Source of the DNA: Pseudogymnoascus destructans
Taxonomy: Eukaryota > Ascomycota > Leotiomycetes > Thelebolales > Thelebolaceae
NCBI RefSeq assembly: GCF_001641265.1
Contig: NW_020167526.1
Coordinates: 1,612,001 to 1,676,000, forward strand
Length of the DNA: 64,000 nt
Reading direction: 5' to 3'
The translations under genes and the position numbers were made by a program. This document shows positions 1 through 10,192 of the stretch, piece after piece; the first letter of the stretch is position 1; every line of letters begins with the position of its first letter. The notes beneath the pieces are model-generated. The model searched no databases and had not been told where the DNA came from. It worked only from the letters and a program-made list of their open reading frames with translations.

Positions 1-706
1 GTTCAGCTCGCACTGCAGGTGGATGGGACGAGAGTGGGCTGGCCGTGCAGTACACGCGACCAACAAAGAAACAAAGCTCTCACCTGTTCGCAGTCAGATG
101 TCAAATATCAGCATTTCATCGTCTGTGGGTCAAATCTCACCCTCATCATCTCACCACCCTACTAGCCATCCAACGTTACTTTCCCCTGGCAATGGGAATC
201 AGACATGGCAAATTGGACACACCCCTGAAACCGACCCCTCCAACTGCCAGGGCCCTCGCCTCGCTCGGCGTCGAATAGTGGACTGACGTATCCACCCACC
301 ACGCCAAGCTGTGGCTCTGTCGTCGCGTCCTTGATTCCCGCTTCTTCTTTCCTTCACCACCCCAAAATCGCTCATCGTGATTTTGATCGCTCATCGTGAT
401 TCCGGGGTGGTGAAGGCTATAATCGTCGTGACCAAACTTTTCGCTTCTCAAGGTTGGAGGAAGCGAGATGCGCGGTTGGGAAATGAGCGGAAGCGAAATG
501 CCCGGTTTCACCACGTGCGTCTGTTCACCGCCACTCCTCAACAAATCCTTTTCCATGGTTGTAGATGGTAATCTGTATTATAATCCTATACAATTCATTT
601 CATCGAAGGGACTCCAATATCAAATGCCTGTGAGTAGCTTGCAGAAAACCTTCTTCACTTCAGTCTATAATATCTGCCTGTCGCGTTTTCAAAGTTGGCC
701 GCTTCA

Positions 707-738
707 GCAGCTGCTACACTCGCGAGTGTAGCAGCTGC
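707..738. repeat. Perfect 32-bp palindrome
   Basis: The 16-base arm gcagctgctacactcg is followed at once by its exact reverse complement with no spacer. It contains CAGCTG twice. Its role is unknown; it could be a foldback or element end. Confidence 0.8.
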
Positions 739-848
739 GATGTGGTGTAGCTTTAGCCTAGACTAGTTAGCAGCCGATAATTTGAAGCCGGAGATGTCGT
801 CATATATAGGTAGATATAGTCATCCGCCTGTGATTCCGCCTATGTTCC

Positions 849-952
849 CGGCCCAACCATGAACTGAGCTGGTTCATGAACTGGCCGGCCTAACCACGAT
901 TTTTCGAGTTCACGGTTGGGCCGGCCCGCTCATGAACTAGCCGGCCCAACCA
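849..952. repeat. Clustered inverted GGCCGGCCCAACC/CATGAAC motifs
   Basis: Within about 100 bases the words cggcccaaccatgaac, ggttcatgaactggccggcc, ggttgggccggcc and catgaactagccggcc alternate in direct and inverted orientation. They could pair into several stems. I cannot tie the cluster to a named element. Confidence 0.5.
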
Positions 953-1225
953 GAAGTAGGAGTAATCAATTGATCTATATAGCTACGTTTCCTGCCACAG
1001 TCATGGTCGTCATTATGGCAGTGTATACTACACTCCTTAGCTTCCTTATAACAACAACACCTCTTTGTACTACATTAACCCTTACATTAACATGATATTC
1101 TAACCCATACGCTTATAGAAGCCTCTCTAGCTACTAGCCCTAGCCTTACTTGCTTTGTAGAAGTAGGAATAATGATATCAGACCATAGAGCTTGCTCTAC
1201 AACTCTAAGTGATTTCATAGGTATT

Positions 1226-2160
1226 TGTAATGGTGGGTGCACCAGATGTGAGAATCTAGCCACCCAAGGAAAGGGGTAATTTTACTAAGACAACACACTG
1301 TCTTAGGAAACAGAGCCAAAGGGTTGTAGCTAGACTATTCCACAATGCAGCAATCAGGTGTGTGATGTAGTGAAGTCGTTCAGACAAGTTGCAACAAATG
1401 TTGAGTCTGGGAACTCAGGGGTAAGTCAGAGGTTAACACCTCACTGACTTTTCAGAAACAAGGAGTAACAAGATGAATGCTTGGAAGCTTGGAAAAGACG
1501 TGGAAGTATGTGATAGTCGATTTACTGTATTGTCTGCTTGCCCTTTCTTAAGGAAAGGGCAATCCTATTTATGCCAAAGGAGTGTAGTTCTCTCATTTTC
1601 CATGACTTTCCATGACTAACCAGGCTTGGTAAATGTATTAGAAATCAAGTGCGACCCACAACTAGCTTGCTAATCATGTAGCGAACGTAATAGAATCCCA
1701 TAGAACCATCTCTTGGGTTCCTAGCCTATAGGAAGTGAAAAGGAGGTCCAAGGTCAGAGTACCTATAGATAAATTATGTCATAACTTAACCAATCTTGTG
1801 GGTAACTAAGGAGCGATGACGTGTAATGAATCATAGAGGGTTGTAGAAGCTTCTAGAGCTATCGTTCATGTTCCTAGGCCTCTAGTTGGTAGAGATATGC
1901 CATGTGGTAGTATTGGCCCACCCCCTTAAGGAGGAGATTTTCTTAATAACTTGTTCAATGAGTGTCCAAATGATATGCCGTGATGTATGTAGCATAAACA
2001 GATGAGGAGAAGAGTTTGCAGCAATCGTTGAGTAGTATTGCTTCTGTTGTTGGTGTGATAAGCCAAGATATGGATGGTGACTTGTACGTTTGAGGAGGAG
2101 ATTTCCAAGTTTGCTCTTGAGTTTGATAGCAAACTGAGTGCAACGAATGTCAGTATGACA
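1226..2160 (-). mobile_element. Solo LTR, type A (chromovirus family), minus orientation
   Basis: On the minus strand it begins TGTCATACTGACATTCGTTG and ends CCCACCATTACA, matching the LTRs at 3390-4325, 54460-55395 and 62283-63218. It is about 935 bp and lies inside a gag relic: the gag frame at its right end reads straight into LTR sequence. The 5-bp flanks (gtatt at left, tgaag at right) do not match. It therefore either resulted from recombination between two insertions or lost one flank. Confidence 0.9.
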
Positions 2161-2813
2161 TGAAGCATGTTTGGTGAGGTAATGTGAAGCCTTGGGTTCA
2201 CATGGCGAACTGCGAGTCCTCCTAGTCTGCTTTGGAGATAACTCATCTGCATCTTGTCATTTGGGAAGTGGTCGATGTTGGCTTCCAGCTTGAGTCGGAT
2301 CTTCACAACCCAGTCTTCAAAAGCTGATTCAATCCCATCTGTAAGAATAGGAGGATCCGGAATGCGAGCAGACTGGCGAGGTGCTGCATTGCAAATAGGA
2401 GCTGTATTCTCAAGATATTTTTGAATGCCTTGCAGTTCAGTAATCTTTTCATCCTTGTCTTGAATTTCTTCTTGGAGCTGTAGAATAGCATCATTTCGCT
2501 CTGCAATAGTAGCATCAGAAGCTTGACTGACGATGAGGTAGTCCTTCATAATGGCTTTCAACATTGACCAGGCGTACTCTTGGCTGCTAGGTGACAGCTT
2601 TTGGAATTCAGTGTAGGTGTTGACATTCCAATTCCTCATCTGGTGGCCGTTTGATAGTATAGACTGGTGTCTTTCTTGAGCTGTTTTGCCCATCCTCTTG
2701 AAATCTTCTTGGGCTTCGAGGAAGTCATCTTGAAGTTCATCTCTCTTCTCAGACTCATAGTCTTCTGGGTTTCGGTCAGCCATCTTGGCTTTTTCTTTGG
2801 CTGTGTGTGCCAT
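2161..2813 (-). pseudogene. Ty3-type gag relic, cut by a solo LTR
   Basis: The open frame starts at 2813 and encodes about 217 residues of gag-like protein before running into the type A LTR at 2160. The first ~150 residues are charged and predicted coiled coil. A conserved gag region follows: IPDPPILTDG, then EDWVVKIRLKLEANIDHFPND and LGGLAVRHVNPRL, resembling the capsid core of fungal Gypsy gags. Zinc knuckle, protease and pol are absent. The upstream leader leads to the short LTR at 3129-3327, so the gag belongs to that type C family. The fused ORF to 1926 is an artefact of the LTR junction. Confidence 0.75.
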
Positions 2814-3115
2814 AGCAGCTTTGCTATTCTTTCAGTTTTCGTATTCAGTAGATCAGACTCGTATCGCCAAAGGCCCTATTGCGCAGTTTGTCGACTGTAG
2901 GAGCCACTTGAGAGGAGCGCACTTCCCTCACAGCTATATTCCTTGTTGAGGGAGCATTGTGAAAGGTCTGATCTATGAAGTCTGTGGTGTTCTGGTGTTT
3001 CTGGTGTGTTCTGTGGTGTTCTGGAATCGACTTTAGGATATGGTTGTAGGGTTTCCAAAGAAGGAAATTCAAATTTCAGTATCAAGGTTCAGGCTCAGAG
3101 AGCAAAAGAAAGGTG

Positions 3116-3126
3116 AGATTCAATCT
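3116..3126 (-). promoter_or_regulatory. Putative self-primer binding site of type C element
   Basis: Two bases inside the type C LTR end (minus orientation) lies AGATTGAATCT. It is exactly complementary over 11 nt to AGATTCAATCT inside the same LTR (plus-strand 3179-3189). No tRNA-like TGG primer site is visible. The arrangement matches self-primed Tf1/sushi-type elements. The motif is directly visible; the function is inferred. Confidence 0.55.
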
Positions 3127-3128
3127 TA

Positions 3129-3327
3129 TGTTACGATGGTCACGGAGGTCAAGAAGCCAGTCCGGAGAATAATAAGCTAGATTGAATCTTAAGAGAGAAG
3201 AAGAAGAAGAAGGAAGGAAGGTGAGGCTATTCCTCGTAATATACAGTTGTCCGCTTAGCGGTTGTAGCCTTGGTGGCTAAGGCTGCACCCGTAACAACCG
3301 TAACAACCGTAAGCTATAATCGTAACA
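3129..3327 (-). mobile_element. 5' LTR of type C retrotransposon (199 bp)
   Basis: It is bounded by tgttacg and cgtaaca, the short inverted ends of an LTR. It resembles in inverse orientation the type C LTR split around the chromovirus at 53709-61564: both have a gttacgg-rich 9-bp repeat region, a gccttggtggctaagg block and a TTCTTCTTC pyrimidine tract ahead of AGATTCAATCT. It precedes, in minus orientation, the gag relic at 2161-2813, so it is the 5' LTR of that element. Confidence 0.7.
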
Positions 3328-3389
3328 ATAGCTGTGGTAGGGATCAATCACTTTCCCAACTAGAGCCTTCATGTGACGACCTGCTGTAG

Positions 3390-4325
3390 TGTCATACTGA
3401 CATTCGTTGCACTCAGTTTGCTAAGCAAACTCAAGAGCAAACTTAGAAATCTCCTCCTCAGACCTACAAGTCAACATACATATCTTGGCTTATCACATCA
3501 ACAACAGAAGCAATACTACTCAACGATTGCTGCAAACTCTTCTACTCATCTGTTTATGCTACATACATCACGGCATATCATTTGGACACTCATTGAACAA
3601 GTTATTAAGAAAATCTCCTCCTTAAGGGGGTGGGCCAATACTACCACATGGCATATCTCTACCAACTAGAGGCCTAGGAACATGAACGATAGCTCTAGAA
3701 GCTTCTACAACCCTCTATGATTCATTACACGTCATCGCTCCTTAGTTACCCACAAGATTGGTTAAGTTATGACATAATTTATCTATAGGTACTCTGACCT
3801 TGGACCTCCTTTTCACTTCCTATAGGCTAGGAACCCAAGAGATGGTTCTATGGGATTCTATTACGTTCGCTACATGATTAGCAAGCTAGTTGTGGGTCGC
3901 ACTTGATTTCTAATACATTTACCAAGCCTGGTTAGTCATGGAAAGTCATGGAAAATGAGAGAACTACACTCCTTTGGCATAAATAGGATTGCCCTTTCCT
4001 TAAGAAAGGGCAAGCAGACAATACAGTAAATCGACTAGCACATACTTCCACGTCTTTTACAAGCTTCCAAGCATTCATCTTGTTACTCCTTGTTTCTGAA
4101 AAGTCAGTGAGGTGTTAACCTCTGACTTGCCCCTGAGTTCCCAGACTCAACATTTGTTGCAACTTGTCTGCACCACTTCACTACATCACACACCTGATTG
4201 CTGCGTTGTGGAATAGTCTAAGCTACAACCCTTTGGCTCTGTTTCCTAAGACAGTGTGTTGTCTTAGTAAAATCATCCCTACCTTGGGTGGCTAGATTCT
4301 CACATCTGGTGCACCCACCATTACA
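3390..4325 (+). mobile_element. Solo LTR, type A, with 5-bp target duplication
   Basis: It runs from TGTCATACTG to CCATTACA, 936 bp, and is flanked on both sides by the direct repeat tgtag (3385-3389 and 4326-4330). This is a clean solo LTR left by recombination between the two ends of an integrated element. It contains the family's cataaatagg TATA-like box, the gccctttc/gaaagggc hairpin and the aagcagacaa motif. Confidence 0.95.
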
Positions 4326-4330
4326 TGTAG

Positions 4331-5564
4331 AATCCCATGTACACCACTGCAACACTTGCTAGACCACTTGTAAGACTAAAGCTTGGACTTGTTCGTGAAG
4401 TGTCCGTTTCCAACCTCTCACTTAGCTGCTGTAGTTGTCTTCTTGTGCTAGTGGTGAACACTAGCCACAACTCTATGATACACTTCTTGTTAACTTGATT
4501 CTTTCTCTCTTGATTAGTAGTCTGATTCTCTAACAACTCACACACTCCTCTGCTTGTGAAGACTGGCAGTAACAGAAGCTTGTGTTCCTTTCTAACTAAA
4601 AACTCGATTCTCTGCTTGATGATGTTATTAACGAGTCGTAAAAGTGGGCAGACTCCCCTTCTTGTCTTCTGCTCTTCTGATGTAGGTGGTGCCTTCTCAT
4701 TCTAGCACCGATGATAATTCCTATGCGCTAATTGGTCCGCCGACTCTAGTAACTAATCACCACACTTGGAAGAATTGTTCCTTCTCTTCGATTGCAACTC
4801 TAGCGCACTTGCCATAACTAATAACTCAACTCGCTGCTAAGTGCTGCTAACTCTGTATGCTGTTAGCCTCACTAGCTCTCTATAATATCTTGGTCACTGA
4901 TATCTTCCTGTCCTGTCACTGTGTCGCTCGCCTAAGGTTAGTCTTCCAAGCTGTTCTCCGTCTTCCTTTTGAACTACGTCGGTCCACTAGTCACCGTCGC
5001 CTTCTAGCTGGCCTTCGCCCTGATTTCTTGCCGCACTGAAGCTTCCCTCTAGGCCGCACACGTCTCTTTCTAGAAGATCCAATCACCCCCCAAACCCTTG
5101 TCGCTCTATCTTGGGCAAGACCCCCAATTGTAACGATTCTTACAAGGGTCAGGTATTCATAGGGTGATTGATTATTCATTGTCCAACGATCTACTCCGAA
5201 GACCGGCCATAAGTAGGCCGGCTCCACGTGATCTCGTGATGACTAACCTAGTTTTCCGTACAACGGACCTAAACTATAACGAGATCACCCTCGCCTCTAC
5301 TCGTCCGTCACTTCTCCTCTCTCATTATCCTCCAGCCTATGCAGCAAAGTACTTGCATCGCGCAAACATCTATCTCCTCTTTCATCAGCCTCCTCAGATT
5401 GGGTTTAATCCCTCGGCAGCTATTGCCGGTATTGCTCTACCTCTTGGATCATTAGGGACGATGTTCCACTAACTCCTCACCAACTAGCAACCTGCATCTG
5501 GGTGCTGGCAAAAGCATTCGCACGTCGGAATTTCGGTCGAGTCTCTGGAGATTGCCCCAAGCGA
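4331..5564. other. Unassigned sequence between solo LTR and metal block
   Basis: No protein domain is recognised. The sequence around 5134 (tgtaacgattcttacaaggg) looks like an LTR start but I cannot find its other end. The open frame at about 5164-5472 has no ATG-supported domain. The 3' part (5470-5564) is the likely leader and promoter of the ATPase gene. Confidence 0.35.
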
Positions 5565-8500
5565 ATGGCGCTCCATCCACTGCCTCCACCCACGGGCCAG
5601 GTCACCACCACTCTCCTAATAAACAACATTCACTGTGCCTCATGCCTCTCCTACATCCAGGAGATCCTCAGTACATTACAGCCAGCAACGCTATCGACTA
5701 CTGCCAACTACATATCACATGAGGTTACGATAATCCATTACCCAGAGCTCTCTGCAAATGACATATCTCGAGCCTTGTCAGACGCAGCATTCGAGATCCA
5801 GAGTGCGCGGACCGAAGACGAATTAGGCCATATTACCCCCGAGCAAGATGAAGTCGAGGCTCCCCAGGAATGGTTGGAACAGGCCGCTCAGACGCTTAGT
5901 GAACAGGCATCAGCACCCTCGTTGCGCCGGACCACAGCACGTCTGGGATTGCTAGGCTATTCCAACCCCCAACCTAATAAGAAGCATATAGAGCACTGCG
6001 TTACTTGTCAAAAGTCGAACGAGAAAGTCGACATGTCTGAGGATTTTGTAGTGGCTATCCCTGAGGCCCAAAGGTTTACGGCCACTCTCAGCATCGCCGG
6101 GATGACATGCGCAGCATGCATCCTCTCAATCAATGAAGGGGTGCAGGAACTCCAATTCTTAGAGGATGTCAGCGTTAGTTTACTTACGAACAGCGCGACC
6201 GTTACCTTTGCCGGTCCGAAGGATAACATCAGTCAGATACTTGAGAGAATCGAGGACAGAGGATACGGCTGTCACATCGACAACATGACTGAAGTTGGTG
6301 GACTACAGGAAGGCGATGACGAGCAGGCGGAGAGGACAATCATGATCAGGATAGACGGCATGTTCTGTGATCACTGCCCACAACGTGTGCTCGACGCATT
6401 ATCATCATCTTTCCCGAGGCTTCTCGCCGTCGACAAACCACTGTCCCACCAGGATCCCATTATCATAGTCACATATCATCCCCAACCCGGCTTCATTACC
6501 ATCAGAGGCATACTGGCTGCGATTCTTGGCATCGACGAAAAATTTAATGCTACAATATACCATCCTCCAACGATCGAGGAGCGGTCTCGAGCTATGCAGC
6601 TCCGCGAACGGCGTCGTCTACTCTTGCGACTTCTCCTCAGCTTCATCGTCGCTATTCCAACTTTCCTCATCAGTGTGGTCTGGATGAGCCTAGTTCCCTC
6701 TACCAACCCCCTGCGAATATTCTTCCAACGAAAGATGTGGGCCGGTGCCGACACTCGCGGCGAGTGGGCGCTCTTCTTCCTTGCGACGCCTGTAATGTTC
6801 CTCGCGGCCGATGTCTTCCATGTTAGAGCTATCAAGGAAATTCGAGCATTGTGGGGACGGAACAGCAAGGTCCCAGTTCTCCGCAGATTCTACCGCTTCG
6901 GCAGCATGAACTTGCTCATGTCGGCCGGTACATCCGTGGCGTACTTCCCTTCGATTGCTGTGCTTATTCTGGATTCGCGAAAGACTGGCCAGAGCAACGG
7001 GCAGATATCGACGTACTTTGACGCAGTTGTGTTCTTGACGATGTTTATACTCGCTGGCCGTTATCTGGAGGCGTATAGCAAAGCTAAGACCGGCGATGCT
7101 GTCACCATGCTCGGAAGGCTCAGACCTACGGAAGCTCTGCTTATGAGGTCGAACCCAGACTCGGAAGATTCTTCGGAGAGCCAGTCATCTCCTCCAGCGG
7201 CTCACATCGAGAAAGTTAACGTCGACCTTCTTGAAGTCGGAGATGTGGTCCGAGTTCTCCGTGGCGCCTCTCCACCAGCCGATGGCACAATTGTTGTGGG
7301 CGATTCTACATTTGACGAGAGCTCTTTGACCGGAGAGTCTCGCCCTATCGCCAAGAATGCTGGCGATAAGATCTTTGCTGGAACAGTCAACACCGGTAAA
7401 CCGGTCAGCGTCCGAGTTACCGAAATTCCAGGCGCGTCAATGCTCGATCAAATAGTCAAAGTTGTCCGTGAAGGTCAGACAAAACGAGCACCGGTGGAGA
7501 GAGTGGCTGATATCTTGACGGGATACTTCGTTCCTGTCATCACGCTCATTGCTATATCTACATTCGTTATCTGGTTTGGGCTCGGCCAGGGAGGGGTACT
7601 GCCGGAGACTTGGCGAGACGTTGATGCGGGTGGCTGGGCATTCTGGGCATTGCAGTTTGCCATTGCTGTCTTTGTCGGCGCTTGCCCTTGCGGCATTGCA
7701 CTCGCGGCTCCAACAGCGTTGTTCGTGGGTTCTGGACTAGCGGCCCAAAACGGAATATTAGTTAAGGGGGGCGGAGAAGCGTTTCAAGAGGCCTCTGCTC
7801 TGGATGTGGTTGTCTTTGATAAGACCGGCACACTGACGGAGGGCGGAAACCCAAGTGTAACAAACCATGATATCATAGCATCTGGTGCAGAGGATATGAA
7901 GGTCATCTGGGCAATCACACAAGCGCTGGAAGATTCCTCAAGTCACCCTATAGCTAAAGCGATTAGCACACTCTGCGTAGATCAAAACCGTGCTTCTATT
8001 ATCGACTCTACTATTGAAGAACTACCCGGTCGCGGTCTCAAAGGCACATTTACCATCCGTACATCCACCAATGACAGGCGGTACGAAGCCGCCATTGGCA
8101 GCGAAGATTTCATGTCCTTACTTGGCACGCCAATAGACACTTACTGGTCCAACAACGTGTCGACATGGAAAACCGCTGGGAAAAGCATCGCTCTTCTTGC
8201 ACTGCGTCCTCTTTCGCTCTCAGACCGGAAGGAGCCTTCATTTAAGCTTGCTGCACAGTTCGCTACAACAGACCCGGTCCGCCCTGAAGCTTCTTCCGTA
8301 CTCTCTGCTCTACGCAGTCAAGGTGTGAGCATTTGGATGATTTCAGGGGACAACGCCACAACCGCCACGGCGGTTGGGTATCAACTCGGTATCCCCGCCA
8401 CCAATATCATTGCTGGTGTTCTCCCTTCAGAGAAGGCTGACAAGATCCGCTGGCTACAATCGACCGCCCCTAAACGCAACGGCAAGACTGGGAGAGCGAT

Positions 8501-8885
8501 CGTAGCTATGGTCGGGGATGGCATCAACGACTCTCCCGCCCTCACTGCTGCAGATGCAGGAATAGCTATCGGCTCTGGCTCAGATGTCGCTATCTCGAGT
8601 GCCAAGTTCGTGCTGGTATCGTCAAATTTGCACTCGCTCTTGATTCTCATCACACTCTCGCGCACCGTTTTTCAACGAGTCAAATTCAACTTCGCGTGGG
8701 CATTGGTGTACAACCTGGTCTTGCTGCCGATCGCGGCAGGCGTGATTTATCCAGCACATGGGCACCCAAGACTGAACCCTGTCTGGGCGAGTTTGGCAAT
8801 GGCAATGAGTTCTCTGAGCGTCATCTGCTCGAGTTTGGTTATGAGGACAAGCATCCCAGTGATTGGGTTTAGAGCAGCTAGGTAG
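5565..8885 (+). CDS. Copper-type P1B ATPase with three HMA domains
   Basis: An intronless 1,106-residue heavy-metal ATPase that would export Cu(I) or a similar soft metal across the plasma or vesicle membrane using ATP. It has three N-terminal metal-binding domains: C24-A-S-C27, the classic GMTCAAC around C182-C185, and a GMFCDHC variant around C268-C271. Downstream are TGE (589-591, actuator), the transmembrane CPC at 707-709, phosphorylation motif DKTGT with D752, an SSSHP nucleotide-binding motif, and the hinge GDGIND near 984-989. About eight membrane segments are expected. The open frame extends to 5502 without an ATG, so the ATG at 5565 is the start. It is next to arsenate reductase and ACR3. 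P-type metal ATPases do occur beside fungal arsenic genes, so a role in combined metal/arsenic stress is plausible but inferred. Confidence 0.93.
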   Translation: MALHPLPPPTGQVTTTLLINNIHCASCLSYIQEILSTLQPATLSTTANYISHEVTIIHYPELSANDISRALSDAAFEIQSARTEDELGHITPEQDEVEAPQEWLEQAAQTLSEQASAPSLRRTTARLGLLGYSNPQPNKKHIEHCVTCQKSNEKVDMSEDFVVAIPEAQRFTATLSIAGMTCAACILSINEGVQELQFLEDVSVSLLTNSATVTFAGPKDNISQILERIEDRGYGCHIDNMTEVGGLQEGDDEQAERTIMIRIDGMFCDHCPQRVLDALSSSFPRLLAVDKPLSHQDPIIIVTYHPQPGFITIRGILAAILGIDEKFNATIYHPPTIEERSRAMQLRERRRLLLRLLLSFIVAIPTFLISVVWMSLVPSTNPLRIFFQRKMWAGADTRGEWALFFLATPVMFLAADVFHVRAIKEIRALWGRNSKVPVLRRFYRFGSMNLLMSAGTSVAYFPSIAVLILDSRKTGQSNGQISTYFDAVVFLTMFILAGRYLEAYSKAKTGDAVTMLGRLRPTEALLMRSNPDSEDSSESQSSPPAAHIEKVNVDLLEVGDVVRVLRGASPPADGTIVVGDSTFDESSLTGESRPIAKNAGDKIFAGTVNTGKPVSVRVTEIPGASMLDQIVKVVREGQTKRAPVERVADILTGYFVPVITLIAISTFVIWFGLGQGGVLPETWRDVDAGGWAFWALQFAIAVFVGACPCGIALAAPTALFVGSGLAAQNGILVKGGGEAFQEASALDVVVFDKTGTLTEGGNPSVTNHDIIASGAEDMKVIWAITQALEDSSSHPIAKAISTLCVDQNRASIIDSTIEELPGRGLKGTFTIRTSTNDRRYEAAIGSEDFMSLLGTPIDTYWSNNVSTWKTAGKSIALLALRPLSLSDRKEPSFKLAAQFATTDPVRPEASSVLSALRSQGVSIWMISGDNATTATAVGYQLGIPATNIIAGVLPSEKADKIRWLQSTAPKRNGKTGRAIVAMVGDGINDSPALTAADAGIAIGSGSDVAISSAKFVLVSSNLHSLLILITLSRTVFQRVKFNFAWALVYNLVLLPIAAGVIYPAHGHPRLNPVWASLAMAMSSLSVICSSLVMRTSIPVIGFRAAR

Positions 8886-9751
8886 GCAGAGAAAAGGGAA
8901 CCTTTGGGAGCCAATAGTCTCTCGACCAGCACCTCAGCTCCCCAGCTCACGTTTTCGAATGCGAGGATTGCGATCGATCCTTTGGGAGCCAACAGACTTT
9001 CGACCAGCATCATCAGTCCTCAGCCCATAGTTTTAATATGCGATCACTCTTTGAAGGGCTGTGTGGGATAAGGGATGTTAGGTGCAATCGTTCCGTGTTT
9101 GAATGTGACAATGGCTATTCCATATGAGAAGCAAATTGGTTAAACAGAGTCCGTTCTACCGTAACATATCTCACAGAATTGATGTGAATTAGATCATCGC
9201 TCAAAGAAGGTCGGCGCGTCCACTGATCCACCCAATATAGCTCACCCATGGTATGACCCGATGGTATCAATGATCCCTCACCACCCTAACGAGTTCTGGT
9301 GGTCTCAAACTAATTTTAGGTAAGCGCGTGCGTAACCTTGGCCGATCATAACGTCGCAAGCAAGCTGAGTCCACCGTGCGACTCATTTCATCATCGTGCT
9401 GACCACTGAACCCTTCGCCATCTAGAAAGGAAGCCTAGTGACAGTATGGACCCCCCTGGCTCGGATTGCTGCGAGATCTGGATCGGAGGGTAGCGATGCA
9501 TCTGCATTCACTATTACGCAATGGGTAAGAAAGCTGAAAGTGTGTTGATAGTCAGAATTCTTCTAAAACTTACGCCTTAATACAAAAAGAAGGAGTCACG
9601 ACATCTTGCGGTTCATGATTTCGTGTCTCAGTTGCACGATGAAGCGGTAATTTTGTATGAAATAAAGAATGCCAATAGCCACGGTATTTAATGCTCTCTG
9701 GACACAACAAAAGATTCGATAGATATTGCATAGCGCCTGAGGTGCTGCTGA
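8886..9751. other. Intergenic, ATPase 3' side to arsC 3' side
   Basis: The ATPase and arsC are convergent here. Apart from the imperfect tandem duplication at 8901-9056 I see no gene, domain or RNA. Confidence 0.5.
8901..9056. repeat. Imperfect 78-bp tandem duplication
   Basis: The block beginning cctttgggagccaa at 8901 is repeated from 8979 with scattered substitutions; tcgaccagca, cagctc/cagtcct, ttttcgaatgcg/ttttaatatgcg and gatc are recognisable in both. It lies immediately after the ATPase stop codon, in the probable 3' UTR. Confidence 0.7.
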
Positions 9752-10192
9752 TCAGGTGCTAGCAAGTGCGCCTTCCCGCAAACCTGCTGCATACGCTTCG
9801 AAGACCTTGCGAATCTCGTCCCGCACACGGCGAAACTCCGCCAGCACCTGCTCCTCGCTGCCTTGGGCGTGCGCGGGGTCATCAAAGTCCCAGTGATGGC
9901 GGTTCACTTGTCCTGGATAGAACGGGCAGACTTGGTCGACGTTGCCGCAGACAGTGATGACAGTCGCAATCTGGGAATCGAGAAATGTGTCCATATGCTT
10001 CGATGTGTGAGAGGAAATGTCGATGCCGATCTCTTTTAGCACCTGGATTGCCTTTGGGTGAACGAAGCCGGCGGGTTTCGACCCTGCGCTGTGCACGTTG
10101 ATGAGGTCGCCGGCGGCGGCATTGAGGATTCCTTCAGCCATATGGCTGCGGCAAGAATTCCCGGTGCAGAGGATGAGGACGTTAGACTTCAT
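9752..10192 (-). CDS. arsC: Arsenate reductase, bacterial thioredoxin-coupled ArsC type
   Basis: A 146-residue intronless protein of the low-molecular-weight phosphatase fold. It would reduce arsenate to arsenite in the cytosol. The P-loop CTGNSCRS places the nucleophile at Cys9 with a second Cys14. The redox pair is Cys82 and Cys89 (VCGNVDQVCP), the same spacing as in the well-studied staphylococcal ArsC that relays electrons to thioredoxin. The WDFDDP motif, which carries the general acid region in this family, follows. Yeast Acr2 is of a different (Cdc25/rhodanese) fold, so this gene points to acquisition from bacteria at some stage; that is inference. The gene is divergent from ACR3 across a 641-bp shared promoter, and the two steps (reduction, export) fit one pathway. 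Confidence 0.93.
   Translation of the reverse strand: MKSNVLILCTGNSCRSHMAEGILNAAAGDLINVHSAGSKPAGFVHPKAIQVLKEIGIDISSHTSKHMDTFLDSQIATVITVCGNVDQVCPFYPGQVNRHHWDFDDPAHAQGSEEQVLAEFRRVRDEIRKVFEAYAAGLREGALAST

Larger units (their letters stand above)
1..1225. other. No gene recognised; repeat-like sequence
   Basis: Short overlapping open frames occur here but none has a recognisable domain, and I see no convincing exon structure. The stretch contains a perfect 32-bp palindrome (707-738) and a cluster of GGCCGGCCCAACC-like motifs in both orientations (about 849-952). It ends where a type A LTR begins at 1226. It may be the end of an older element or intergenic DNA. Confidence 0.4.

Noticed and set aside
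1926..2160. C-terminal 78 codons of the gag-like frame
   Set aside because: This part is LTR sequence, shared with the LTRs at 3390-4325 and 62283-63218.
5164..5472. Open frame of 102 codons before the ATPase
   Set aside because: No domain; it lies in repeat-like sequence and probable promoter.
5502..5564. N-terminal extension of the ATPase
   Set aside because: It begins with GTG; the first ATG is at 5565 and is followed by the expected first HMA domain.
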